From positions 48,423,001-48,487,000 of the forward strand of contig NC_088916.1 in NCBI RefSeq assembly GCF_963576675.1: a DNA stretch of 64,000 nt, in the 5' to 3' direction. The notes under the pieces were generated by a model. That model ran no database searches, was not told the DNA's origin, and was given only the letters and a program-made list of their open reading frames with translations. Of the stretch, positions 31,667 to 42,407 are shown in pieces; positions within the stretch are counted from its first letter, which is position 1; each line of letters opens with the position of its first letter. The DNA comes from Euphorbia lathyris (Eukaryota; Streptophyta; Magnoliopsida; Malpighiales; Euphorbiaceae). A program made the translations under genes and the position numbers.

Positions 31667-32743
31667 TTACGGAACGTACAAACAGTTCCTTAATTCTATT
31701 ACAAGCCCAGAGGGCAAATTTAAAACATAATCTCCAATTGCGAGGGCGGCAACTCTCGCTCCATTTCCCACTCGCAAGTTTATGCTTTCTTTCTTTAGTT
31801 CCTTAGTCTGTTTTAGCTCCTGCATATTTGTACAAATATGAGATCCACATCCGGTATCAAGTATCCAAGATTCAGACTGTGAAACTGTATTTATTTCAAT
31901 ATAAAACATACCAGATGCTGAAGCACCGTTATTTTCCTTCTCGTGGAAGGTTAGGTACTCCATGCAGTTCCTCTTCCAATGCCCCAAGTCACCACAATAG
32001 TAGCACTTTCCTTTGGGCTTCTTTAATTCGTTTCCCTTCATTTCGGTGAGCACAGCCCCCTTGCTTTTATCAAGATTGTTTGGATTGGGAGAGACCCCTT
32101 TCCTTTTTCTAGATCCTTCAATAGCAAGGGCCAATATCTCCTCGTTTTCTTTTATAATGTGCTCGACTGACTCGAGCATATGTGCAAGCTCTATAAGAGA
32201 GGTTTGCAAGCCACTCATTTGGTAGTTCATGATGAACTATGAGTAACTCTCGGGAAGGGACTGAAGAAGTAAGTTTTCACTTAGTTCATGGTCCATCGCA
32301 TCTCCAATACTAGAAAACTTGGTGATAAGGCTGATCATCTTGGCACAGTGTGCCATTACAGATGTGCCCACCTGCATCTTGCTTTTATATAACTCCTTTG
32401 TTATTTCGAAGCGCTCGCACCGAGTTTCATTCACAAATAACTCTTTTAGGTGCTTGACCATGGAATAGGCATCCATATCTGAATGTAGTTGCCTTTTAAC
32501 TTCCGATGTCAGGGATGCAAGTATGATGTCTCCCGTTTGATCATCATCAGATTTATGCTTCAAGTAAGCATAAAATTCTTGGTAGGGAGCATCATCCGTT
32601 GGGTAAGGGGGTATCGGTGTATCAAGTACATACCCTTTCCTCTCGAACTTCAAAACAATTTTGAGGTTGCGATACCAGTCGGTGAAGTTTGAACCATTCA
32701 ATTTGTTATTGGTAAGAATGTTTTGCAGATTGGTTTTAGTCAT
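31667..32743 (-). pseudogene. gag: copia gag and protease (two nonsense codons)
   Basis: Start set at the ATG at 32743 (MTKTNLQNILTNNKLNG), the usual copia Gag beginning, not the longer upstream frame. The UBN2-type region includes FTDWYRNLKIVL, ILASLTSEVKRQL and LLLQSLPESYS. TAG at 32237-32239 stands where Gln normally precedes FIMNY. A Lys-rich stretch and the CCHC knuckle CYYCGDLGHWKRNC (near 31955-31995) follow. The protease motif WILDTGCGSHIC lies near 31830-31865. TAA at 31667-31669 follows CLYVP. Both stops are in frame with the next segment, so gag, protease and integrase were one reading frame. Confidence 0.88.
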
Positions 32744-34048
32744 GATTTTAAGAGTGTGTTTAATTAAACCTGAGAGTGAGAAAGAGTAAACGTATGTCAT
32801 TCATTTGCTTAAAGTATATCAATCTAAAATTATAGGCCTTTTAGTTTCTTTTAGATTGCTCCCACTATTTTGCCAAATTAATAGCCCTCCATATTAATTC
32901 GAAGAATTTCACAAATCCTTTAGTGAGTTAGGATCCTAACTCCTGAGATTTCGCCTTGAGTTTGCTCAACAAGCTAGTCTCATTCGTTAGGTAGATTCAT
33001 GTAATCAATCACATCTTTAATGTGATTCTTAGGTTATTGGGTTACTAACCACATTAGTAACTAATATGCTATTCACATTAATCCCAACCATCTTGCCCAT
33101 TAGTTTATGACAACATGAGTTTGCTCATCCAATTATCATAATCTAATTTAAGTATTACCCCATATTCATGAAAAGTAATTTTCGATAATTCAGGTGTTAC
33201 CGAAAGGACCCCGAGCTTGAGTTTGCTCAACAACCCAAAGGCCCTCAGCACTGCCGGCTGAATTATAATATTAGGGAGGGGCAACCGATTTTAATAACTT
33301 GTTTATTTACTTAACTTTTTAATGAGGGATTTTATTTTAGGTCTCATAATCTAACTTAATCTTGATTTGCTTTAGCATACATCAGACACATACATTCACA
33401 TACATTGGCGTTATGGACATATCATCTAAATTATTCCGTCGAGCCAGAGACGGAATAAAAGGGCAAACCTAAGGAAATACTAACTATTACATATTTCTCT
33501 TTAGGTCCTCCGTCTTCTCCATGGCGCCTTGAAATTACATATTAATTTCTATACTACTAAAGAAAACTTCAATTGAATTGAAGGGAATTAGATGAGAGGA
33601 GAAATTACAATAGATAGTAGAAAGGCAGGACTCGCAAGCCCTATTTCAAAAATACCAAAAGACTAAAAGAGGGTCCAAATATGTCCATAACTCCAAACAT
33701 GCATAGACTCAATTAAATAAATTTAATTGGTTGATTACATAACTGTCTTATGTAATATTTATGTTAATCACATTAACTTATCAAATTAACTTTCATCCAA
33801 TTTTACTTCTAATAGTTTCGTATCTTTTATATTAATCTTTAGATTAATATAACTATACAAAACTTTAATTATGCACGTCCCAATTATTTTGATTTTAATT
33901 CATTTAACATTTTGATTTACAAATTGGTAAAACAAACTTTTAAACAAATTTTCATTCGATAATCAAAACAGAAAACTATCAATTTCTGAAACATATATAT
34001 TTAAATATAACAAAATGATTTTAAACAATTTAAAATCAAGTGGGTCTC
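32744..34048 (-). other. long leader of the second copia, proximal part
   Basis: AT-rich, with no credible reading frame. Contains the repeated word TTGAGTTTGCTCAAC at about 32950 and 33222. Leader continues beyond the LARD at 38030. Confidence 0.55.
34044..34048. repeat. left target-site duplication GTCTC of the first LARD
   Basis: GTCTC before TGATGCGCC; recurs at 38030-38034 after CCCCTATCA. Confidence 0.9.
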
Positions 34049-34982
34049 TGATGCGCCTCCCGTAAAGGAGACTCACTAAGGGATAAGTGTACCCGTCCTT
34101 ATCAAGTAATAAAATTCTGGAAAGTCTAGGTATCGTCCACAGTACTTATTTACCACAAGTATCGAGCTACTTGGTCTCAGGTGTTATCTAGGCTTTGTGG
34201 GTTTTGAGTTTGTTTGTTTAAGTTAATCTACTCCTAGGTTGAATTACGCTACTCCTAGCTAAGTTATTCTACGCCTAATTAACTTAAACTACTCCTACTT
34301 AAGTTATGCTACTCCTAGGTGATCTTTCACTAATGCAATTACCCGAAGGAACATGGTATGAACGATAATAATGAAGTTAGGTTATTAGGTCTATTGATTA
34401 AAAACCTAATCTAAGTCACTTGTATTCAAGGCGATTAACCCTACTTACCCTCCTGAAGTTCCTAGTGCGTGATTCCCTTGTAAGGCCGAAACTAGGTCTA
34501 AGGCTCAGCAATTTGGGCTTAATCAACTAAGAGGTCGTCAATCTCCTAGGCTCTGACTAGGTCAGATTCAGCTCACAATATGTGCCTACTAGATTTTGGG
34601 GCTTTTGAATGAGTTAAACCAATTGAATAAAGCGTATGACAAAGATTAAACAATTAAGCATAGAACAGAATAAAAGCTAAAATATTATTAAAGGCGAAGA
34701 ACAATGTCACAGGATACAATTAGCCTAGGATTCATAGACTGTATCAAAGAGTACAAACAAGGAAAGATAAAAGGAGATACGAAAATCCCTTTCAGGGAAC
34801 CTGTCTACTCTGCAGCCGGCTTCCTAGGTCTTAAGGACGGACCTTGAATATTCCTCGGTGAACAGCTTTGAAGGAGCTTCAATGGAGGTTGAAGATGATG
34901 GAGGAGATGGAGAGGAATTTCAAAGGGAAAGCTAAAGTAAATTACAATAATGAAAGATGTCTAATTTACAATGGAAAAGTTC

Positions 34983-34990
34983 TATTTATA
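34983..34990 (-). promoter_or_regulatory. TATA box in LARD copy A LTR
   Basis: TATAAATA on the minus strand in CTATAAATAGAAC; the palindrome cluster starts 118 bp upstream, as in copy B. Confidence 0.6.
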
Positions 34991-35107
34991 GTTGTAGCTC
35001 GGGCCCTCTTTTTGACCTATTTCGTGTCCTTGTGCAGGTGGGAAGTCGTGGGACCGGTCGTGGAGTCGTGGGGTCAAAACTGACATTTTTGACCAATTCC
35101 CGCAGGT

Positions 35108-35260
35108 CAGCTCTCCGAGCAGGGCGCGCTGCTCGGCGAGCTGGCCCTGCGCAGCCACCTCGCGGTGAGCTGGCCTATAATGGCCAGCTCGCCCGAGCAG
35201 GCCCCTGGAGACCTGCTCGGCGAGCTGGCCTAAAAAGGCCAGTTCGACGAGCCGTTTTGC
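35108..35260. repeat. GC-rich palindrome cluster in LARD copy A LTR
   Basis: Repeated GAGCAGG, GCTCGGCGAGC and AGCTGGCC / GGCCAGCT words able to fold into several hairpins. Less regular than the array at 51102-51274. Confidence 0.75.
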
Positions 35261-35655
35261 CCTGCACGCTTCTGCATGGTTGCTCGATATTCCACGATGT
35301 AATTTTCGCCCGAATTTCCCTTACGCCTGCACGAAAACTCCAAATAACATTAGTCTCGAGGCTAAATTGACCCGCCAATCGCTTATTTTGCGTAAACGCT
35401 CCGTTTGGTGCGACTTTTGGCGGATCAATTAGCTATAAAAGATAACGGAATTATAACATGCATGCCATTTTGGCCTTATTTGCCTAAAATGATCAGAAAA
35501 CGAGCCCAAACAACAAAAAGTTAATAAAACATTTCCAATTCCTAACTAACTCACACAAAGGCATATAAATGCGAGAATTGCTCGCTTATTCATGAAATAG
35601 CACTAAAAACCGTCCTAAAACCGTACCCAAAGATAGGGGTTTTTAACCCCTATCA

Positions 35656-37198
35656 AACCTCCTCGCACTTAAAACTTTACTTGTCCCCAAGTAAACTAAA
35701 AAAACTAAACCCGCAATCACAAGCAAGCTAGAAAACCTCCCGGTTTGACTAGGTGCTTGACACAATTTCGAGCATCTGTAATTACATGCATTTGGAAATA
35801 CAAAGTAGAGACACGATATCCAAAAGCCGCATTTCAATTATCATAGGTCATATGTTTTAAGAAAAAGGACACATGTTCAATTAAACGAGCTTAAGGGGAT
35901 CGCTAAGTAAAACACCTCACCATAGGTAGTTCACTCATTTCACATAATTTTGGTGGCTAAAGTGTTTACTCTCGGCTTATGTTCTTGCTTAGGATTACGT
36001 TGATTTTGTACGTTCATCCGAGTTCCTCTACTATGCTATATGACTCCGATGATATCAAAAACAGCCTCGAATTGGGGTTGTAATGTGGTTAGAGGGCTAA
36101 AGGTACAACAAGGGTTAATAGTTCTAGCGCTAGAAAAACAAAGTTAAAATGGCTTTAGCGAGTATGAAGTGACTGAGCTTTTTATTCGTTATATTTTTTT
36201 TCTTTTTGAGACGTTTTGATTTTAAGAACTGGGGAATGAAGTTCTCCTTTTTTGTTCGTCTCTTTTCTTTTCTTTTTCTGTTTTTCTTTTTTTTTTCTTT
36301 TTTTTTTTGATAGTATTGCTCAATCACTTCTTAGCCTTTTGGCTTGCTACTATAATTTCATAAACAAAGACAAAGTGCTAGAAGAAAACAAAGGCTCAAT
36401 GTGAGCTTTGCAAAAACTTGGGTTAACTAACAAACCAAGTGATGGTTTGCAAAAAAAATTGGGTTAGAACGAAAGAAAAATCTACAACTACAAAAATACA
36501 GGCTCAAAGGGGCTTCCTAGAGTGGATGAAAAAGAGAAAATAAGGTAAAGAAAAAGGTTAATTCTAATGAGGCTGATTTCATCGTCTACCATCTCAAATC
36601 ATTGCATGTAGGTTCAACTTAGTATTAGGTGCAAAATCTGTAATCTTTCCACAAGTCAAAGCATTTCACACAAAAATGTCAAGAAAAAGAGCTTTTTGAT
36701 GTTCGCTCTTGGGCTCAAATTCAACTCACAATTCTTTGGGTTTCAATTTTGTGCTTACTAGTTCTCCCCAAACTCAAGTTTAACATCACATGCCTTCAAT
36801 TCTTAAGTTATCTACCTAAGTAATGATTTTAGCATTTCTTCAAAAGTAGGGTCTAAATGCAAACTTTAGCTCATGCTTTTACAGATACAAGGATTGTGTC
36901 CTACACCTAAACTAGTTGTCATGCAATCTTAGATTCAGTTCTCAGCCCTCAAGGACAAATAACGAAGTTTAGATTCGAAGGAGGTTCACGGTTTTAGGTC
37001 CTAAACATGCAAAACATAAATAAAACCCAAAAAAAACGCAAAACTAAACTAGACACGACGCAACAAAAATTTAAAAATTATACAATTTTTGTAAGTTTGT
37101 CTACCCCTCCTCCTCACACTAAAAATGTGCAATAAGTTCCAACATTGCATCACAAACCATAAAGTACAAGTGCAAAAAGTTAGGGTGGAGAAGACAAC
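35656..37198 (-). other. noncoding internal region of LARD copy A
   Basis: Begins with a purine tract on the minus strand (GTGCGAGGAGGTT). Includes long T/C runs (36185-36310) and A-rich stretches, and is related throughout to 51677-53220. No credible gene. Confidence 0.7.
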
Positions 37199-37575
37199 TT
37201 ACTGATCGGCCGGGGGATACGGCCACGGCATGTTGTAGCGCTCACAGTAGTCTGCCGCTACATATTCAAAGCCTGTGAGCCTCCGGTCCATGTTCTGCTC
37301 GAAGTTAGTGAACCGTTGGTCCATTTGTTGAACAGTGTTGAGGGTCCGAAGGTTAAGGTCTCTCATTTCTGCCATCATGGTGTTGATGGCTTGGAATTGG
37401 GCCTCCGTCCCCGGCTCTTGGTGTTCCGTTTAGTGTTCCGTTCATTGTCAGTCATTTGGATAGGCTCGATGATCTCGTCTTGCTTCAGTTTTCCAATCTG
37501 TTTGCTCCTGCGAAGAGTACGTTCAAGTTCAGGGTTAAGAGGGACACACGGTATTCTCGCTGATCTTGTAGGCAT
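37199..37575 (-). pseudogene. gag-like N-terminus joined to a distal C-terminal tail (LARD copy A)
   Basis: MPTRSARIPCVPLNP then ELERTLRRSKQ resembles the start of the Athila-like gag (EIERTLKK). A frame change near 37380 leads into a tail with NTVQQMDQRFTNFEQNMDRR and a Pro-rich end YPPADQ, stop at 37199-37201. That tail resembles the coiled C-terminus of post-pol ORFs such as 7995-8200. It looks like a deletion remnant bridging gag and a distal ORF, not a working gene. Confidence 0.5.
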
Positions 37576-37736
37576 ATGCTAAGAAGAAACAAATACAAGA
37601 AATAAATGAAAGCAGAAATTTTTCCTATGAAAGAAAAGTATATACATCATACAAGGTCGCACAGTCTTATACAAGTATTCTTATTGGTTTATATTGACAG
37701 ATATAGATTGGTGTACGTGGTACAAACTAGTAGAGA
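37576..37736 (-). other. leader remnant of LARD copy A
   Basis: AT-rich 160 bp between the gag-like start and the LTR remnant. No tRNA-Asp primer site is present, so it was lost in the deletion. Confidence 0.55.
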
Positions 37737-38029
37737 TAAATTGACCTGCCAATCGCTTATTTTGCGCAAACGCTCCGTTTGGTGCGACTTTTGGCGGATC
37801 AATTAGCTATAAAAGATAACGGAATTATAACATGCATGCCATTTTGGCCTTATTTGCCTAAAATGATCAGAAAACGAGCCCAAACAACAAAAAGTTAATA
37901 AAACATTTCCAATTCCTAACTAACTCACACAAAGGCATATAAATGCGAGAATTGCTTGCTTATTCATGAAATAGCACTAAAAACCGTCCTAAAACCGTAC
38001 CCAAAGATAGGGGGTTTTGACCCCTATCA
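37737..38029 (-). repeat. 5' LTR remnant of LARD copy A
   Basis: 293 bp corresponding to 35363-35655, ending CCCCTATCA next to GTCTC. Confidence 0.88.
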
Positions 38030-38034
38030 GTCTC
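38030..38034. repeat. right target-site duplication GTCTC of LARD copy A
   Basis: Partner of 34044-34048. Confidence 0.9.
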
Positions 38035-38205
38035 GGGTCGGGCCCGAGAGTGGGCTGCTGCCGATTGGCAGCAGCCCTAGGGCGGCTGGGACGCCGCTGC
38101 CTTGCGGCAACGACGGCCAGGCGCCGCACGCGGCTGCTGCCGTGGGGCAACGGCCGCGTGACAGCGGCCAGTCGCGCCACGAGGCGCGACTCGGGCTGCT
38201 GTCGT
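38035..38205. other. GC-rich palindromic island in the second copia leader
   Basis: About 170 bp of very GC-rich DNA inside AT-rich leader. Perfect stems include GGGCTGCTGCC / GGCAGCAGCCC (38052-38077, 4-base loop) and GTCGCGCC / GGCGCGAC (38171-38190). Overlapping open frames on both strands are by-products of base composition. Confidence 0.7.
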
Positions 38206-38487
38206 ATTTATTTTTTTTTGTTATATAAAACAATTTTAAATATATATATATATATATATCAGTTCTAAAACGGTTTTAAAACGATTTTCAGAAAATAGGA
38301 AAAACTACTATAGATTTCCGTTTTATCTTTAGAATTAATAAAACTAATTTTATCAATCTAACTATAAAACTAATAGATTTTGTTATGATGATTATCAACC
38401 AAACTAATTAGGAACATACGCACAATCTATTTTATTTAACAATTAATTAAAACTTATTTATCTTTAGAATTAATTAATCAAAACAAT
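38206..38487. other. AT-rich leader continuation with AT microsatellite
   Basis: Contains a TA-dinucleotide run near 38239-38258; no gene. The left boundary of the LINE is not certain and may lie near 38505. Confidence 0.5.
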
Positions 38488-39810
38488 TTGTTAATTAATC
38501 CTAACTATAAATATTTATTCAATCCTATTGACAAACCGTTGATTGAGGTGTGCATCGCCCCTCCGCCGAATGATCTCCTCTCCTGGAGAATTGCTGATGT
38601 GGTGGAGTCGGAGGGAGACTGGATCTGGTCTAAGTTCGACTCCTTTCTTAGCCTGGAGACCCTCCTTAATATTAGAGGTGTGAAGATTAGTAATCAGGAG
38701 GAGGATAAGGACAGACACTGCTGGGCCTTGACTAATAATGGTTCTTATTCTTGCAAATCTGCCTATGAAGCTTTTACCCCTAATAGGGCTGATCCTCCCT
38801 TGGAAATTTGGAAGTCCATTTGGGCCCTCAAAGTCCCCTACCGCATTAGGAGTTTCCTATGGCTGGGAGTCAAAGACAGGCTCCTCACGAATGCAGATAG
38901 ACACAGAAGGCACTTGGCTGTATCTGGTGCCTGTAGCAGATGCAGCGGCCATGTGGAAACCTTGTGCCATGCTTTGAGGGATTGCCCGAATAGTAGAAAG
39001 GTTTGGGAAGGGGTCCTTCCTCACCACATCCTTCCTTCCTTTATGGGGTTCTCTGATATTGACTGGTTCTCTGAAGGCGTTAATGGGAATTTGTTGGCCA
39101 GTATGGAGCACGGGGCTATTCTCTTCGCTATTATTTGTCACCAAATGTGGAAATGGAGGAATGAAGAGTTATTTGCTGAGAAGACTGTCTTTATTCCTGA
39201 CCTTCGGTTTTACTTCTCGAAAAAACTCTCTGTTATTACAAAGAGTTTTGAAGGAGAGCCCCTGGTTCACCCCTCCCCGATTAAAGAGGTCCAGTTAGTT
39301 GGTTGGAGGAAGCCCAGGGAAGGGGTTGTCAAGTTGAATACGGATGGCTCCTGCCTTAGTAATGGCAGAATTGCTGCTGGTGGAGTTTTTCGGGATGCTG
39401 GTGGCGCCTGGCTGGCTGGGTTTACCCATAACTTAGGTACGGGCTCCTCCTTTACTGCGGAGCTCTGGGGGATCTTGTCTGGCATTAAACTCGCCATTCG
39501 CATGGGTGTTAAAAGACTTTCGGTGGAGTCTGGCAATTTGGAGGCTATCAACAGGATTTCGGATAGACAGGTTGTTTGTCTTAAGAGTCAGAATCTCATT
39601 AAAGCCATATTGAGGCTTCGTCCTGCCTTCGATTCTCTTACCTTCTCCCATATTTATAGGGAGCAAAACCGCATGGCGGATCGCTTGGCAGCTGCTGGGC
39701 ATGGGGGGATGTTAGGTGTTTCTACCCTTTCCGTTCCTCCTTCTTTTCTGTTACCTTCTCTTCTTGAGGATAGGATTGGGGTCAGTCTTCCTAGACTGAT
39801 CCCGGGTTAG
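38488..39810 (+). pseudogene. plant L1-type LINE ORF2, 3' part: zinc-finger region and RNase H
   Basis: Open frame of up to 440 codons, 5'-truncated, so no endonuclease or reverse transcriptase catalytic core is present. The reverse-transcriptase-associated zinc-binding region spans about residues 80-170, with YSCKSAYEAF, KVPYRIRSFLWL and CSRCSGHVETLCHALRDCP. RNase H (about 270-420) has KLNTDGSC, AGGVFRDAGG, FTAELWGI, SVESGNLEAI and HIYREQNRMADRLAA. A poly-A run (about 39846-39857) closes the element. It lies antisense to the host copia leader. The first ~15 residues may be copia leader read by chance. No clear target duplication found by eye. Confidence 0.85.
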
Positions 39811-39845
39811 GTTTTTGTTTGTTTGTTTTTTCTTCCCTTCTTACC

Positions 39846-39857
39846 AAAAAAAAAAAG
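39846..39857 (+). other. poly-A tail of the LINE
   Basis: Run of A after the LINE ORF and a short T-rich 3' UTR, marking the 3' end of the LINE insertion. Confidence 0.7.
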
Positions 39858-39900
39858 AAAACTTCTAAATTTTCATATATGAAATAACGGATTTAACGAT

Positions 39901-39913
39901 GGCTCTGATACCA
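39901..39913 (-). other. primer-binding site, initiator tRNA-Met (second copia)
   Basis: TGGTATCAGAGCC on the minus strand, one base inside the LTR end CCAACA. Confidence 0.9.
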
Positions 39914-39914
39914 C

Positions 39915-41775
39915 TGTTGGAAATTAGGCTAAGGTATAGCAGCGGAAATATAAATTTTTTTAACCTATTTCCATAAACCACAAGATCCGTTAACCGTTAT
40001 TTCATATAAAGAAGGATAAGAAGAATTACCTTTTGATGATCAATCTACCGTTGTTAATGAAGTGCCCACAACTCTTCTCCGAGTTCCCAAACACGAAATA
40101 AAACACGGGAAGATTAATTTTGAATCAACCGTTGAATAGCAACCAAAGTAGATTGCCTCTAACTAATCAACACAAGATCAAGGATAAAAGAAATAGATGA
40201 AATCAATTGATCGGAAGGAAGCCATAGAAAATCTCGTCTTCGAACTAGGGGTGTCGAAATTTTCTCTCTCTTACACTATATGGATTTCAAAAATCTCAAT
40301 AGGGGATTAGCTCTAGGATTTCGAAAATCCCATAGGGTGGGGTATTTATAATCTCTTGTATCTAATCCCTAGTTAGATAGAATAAGGTTACTAAATAGGA
40401 ATTCAATTCGGAATAGAATTCTTAATTATTATCTCATTATATATCTAATATATTAAGGATAATAATAATAACCTTATTGGATAATAATAGGAGTATTATA
40501 ATCTAATTTAAACTCCTAACTTATTTATCTCTTAATTAATTTAATTCATAATCCTAATCCAATTAGGTTTAACAAAATCAAATTAATTATTCATGTATAT
40601 CACTACATGAATTTCGACCCCCCCTTGGTCCATGGGCCTTATTGGGCTCAATTGGGCTTCCATCAATTAATTAACATCTATCTCTCTTTTAGGTTCCAAG
40701 TCTTATGTGTGACCCATTAGGTTCTTATTGCTTCTAGCCGTATGCAACGTTATTAAATTAATTTTCAAAGAATTATATTTAATCTTTGCATAACGGAATG
40801 ATGTACAGAGTATGTGATTAGCAAGTCCGTAATCATTCCCCCAGAGCTATAAGAAGACAGGTTGATTCTGTCGTTAACCTTTCCGTATTAGTTACAGTAT
40901 AATTCGATCATTTATCAACTACATCCTTGAACTGAATCTTATGACTATGGATGATGTCAAGTCACATATAGCGAGACGTTCGTTTTACTTGTACAGGCCG
41001 AGTCAACTCAAATAGATAGGTTAAGTGAAATCTGTATTTCAAGTCTTAAGCTATCACCTTGCAAGGATTTAGAGTCGAGTCTTCCACAAGCGATCCTTGG
41101 ATGTATCTCCCATTCATCGGGAGTGATAAATGCTCAATCCAATATATAACGATCCCGCAATCACTTCCTGTGATACCCAACGTCTAATGTTCACACCCCA
41201 GAGTCATCTCTGTTAAGGATCGTGTTACACCAGAGTCAAAGCGTCACATTCCGTAATCCAGAATACCAATTAATATTCCTTTGAGTCTGAGGATTAGTTA
41301 TACCTATTAATACCAATGAGATGAACAGGTGACAAGGACGAATCTACCCATCCTGTTATCTCAAATCGGATCCCCAATCCTGATGAACAACTTTTCATCG
41401 GATCTATGTAACTGTCCAGATATCTGTATATATGAAGCTTGTGAGATCAGCTTTCTGTCGGACAAAAGACATTGTTACATACAAGTCTCAACAGTGACAT
41501 ATCAATCCTAAACATATCACTTGACTTGGGGTGGTTTTAAGTTTATTAGTTTATTATAAAGTTTTGTCTCACTTCATGCTTGTATGAACACTTTATAAGC
41601 ACTTTAAACAAACTTACGGATTTCCTTTTATTAGACTTTATTTAGTGCTTAAAAGGGATTGCCTTTATATAGTTATAAAACATATATCTCATTAAAACAA
41701 ATGATATAAAGAACAATTCATTTACATTAAGTTTGTATCCTAGAACAATTGTCTATAAGACACTAAACCCCAACA
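39915..41775 (-). repeat. 5' LTR of the second copia lineage
   Basis: 1,861 bp, TGTTGGGG to CCAACA on the minus strand, with a 6-bp terminal inverted repeat TGTTGG / CCAACA. TATA box at 40343-40350. Small open frames inside it are repeated in 27720-28811 and are LTR sequence. Confidence 0.9.
40343..40350 (-). promoter_or_regulatory. TATA box of the second copia 5' LTR
   Basis: TATAAATA in GATTATAAATACCCCACC on the minus strand. Confidence 0.65.
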
Positions 41776-41878
41776 ATTAGTACATTTAAATCAAAGCACT
41801 TAAATTTAATTGTCTTAATCATAGGATTAACTTAAATAAGTTTGTCAAATCAAAATCATGTGGAAAGGTGTTTCAACA
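41776..41878 (-). repeat. 3' LTR fragment of Sirevirus-like copy 3
   Basis: Starts TGTTGAAACACC on the minus strand and follows the copy 2 LTR start for about 100 bp until the copia insertion at 41775. Confidence 0.82.
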
Positions 41879-41893
41879 AACTCCCCCATTTCG
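41879..41893 (-). other. polypurine tract of copy 3
   Basis: CGAAATGGGGGAGTT on the minus strand. A second, weaker run CATGGGGAAC lies about 45 bp upstream in the element sense (near 41933-41942). Confidence 0.82.
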
Positions 41894-42407
41894 ATGTTGG
41901 CAAAAGTATTTAATTATAGAACTCAGCATTGAGGTTCCCCATGATTGTTAACCTTTATTCTTCTTTAGTTACTCCGCCGTAAGGGTTGCATCTATTGACT
42001 TAAATTAACTCTAACCTTCTAAGATTTAATCGAGTGAAATTAAGATATGCCTTTACTAACTTAGTTCAATTCTAGACCTTCCAAGGTCTAATTCAGATGA
42101 GCCTAAGGTCAGCTTTAAGAAGTAGGTCAATATTTGGAACATATAATTATTACTCAGTGTCAAATATAGATATTAGAGTTTTATGCTGAGTATTATTTAC
42201 TTGTGTGTTCCTTATGTTCACAAGTTTTAATTTGGTGTTCAATGAATAGTTAAGTATGACAGATCAGCATTTAAGCACAACAAGTAAGCATCGCATATAT
42301 AAAGGCAATTTGGATAAAAGATGCTTGTAAATAATATTACTCAGCTTAACAAGAACATGCCATACAATATAAGTTACAAGCAAAGACTATATAGACTATT
42401 GCTAGCA
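41894..42407 (-). other. 3' noncoding region of Sirevirus-like copy 3
   Basis: AT-rich, rich in ACTCAGCAT and CTGAGTA words like copy 1 at 4649-5156. No gene. Confidence 0.6.

Larger units (their letters stand above)
34049..35655 (-). repeat. 3' LTR of LARD copy A
   Basis: 1,607 bp, TGATAGGGG..GCGCATCA on the minus strand. Contains a degenerate ~20-25 bp tandem repeat of ACTACTCCTA type (about 34226-34325), a TATA box (34983-34990) and GC-rich palindromes (35108-35260). Confidence 0.87.
34049..38029 (-). mobile_element. LARD-type non-autonomous gypsy-like element, copy A (internally deleted)
   Basis: One complete LTR (34049-35655), a noncoding internal region, a gag-like fragment and a 293-bp remnant of the 5' LTR (37737-38029). 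GTCTC flanks both outer ends, so it is one insertion. A deletion ending at 37736/37737 removed the primer site and most of the 5' LTR. It has no pol and shares LTR ends and internal sequence with copy B (50025-56930). Confidence 0.85.
27720..41775 (-). mobile_element. Ty1/copia element of a second lineage, with nested LARD and LINE
   Basis: A 5' LTR (39915-41775), initiator-Met primer site, long leader, gag, pol, purine tract and a 3' LTR whose outer part is missing (27720-28811). A LARD (34049-38029) and a LINE fragment lie in its leader. Its right flank is the 3' LTR fragment of Sirevirus-like copy 3. Coding is unlike the Sirevirus group: there is no extra ORF after pol, and the RNase H motif is SWKSSKQ. 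All coding segments carry stops or shifts, so this is an old copy. Confidence 0.85.

Noticed and set aside
34957..35378. Open frames across the GC-rich part of LARD copy A LTR
   Set aside because: Same palindrome artefact, in LTR sequence.
36130..36327. Lys-rich frame near 36130-36327 and Ser/Phe-rich frame at 52058-52453
   Set aside because: Translations of long T/C or A/G homopolymer-like tracts in the LARD internal region.
38027..38268. Arg/Ala/Gly-rich frames on both strands in the 38035-38205 island
   Set aside because: By-product of a GC-rich palindromic island; no consistent frame.
38488..39810. Host gene with RNase H domain
   Set aside because: The upstream zinc-binding region, poly-A end and lack of introns or upstream exons fit the 3' end of an L1-type LINE ORF2.
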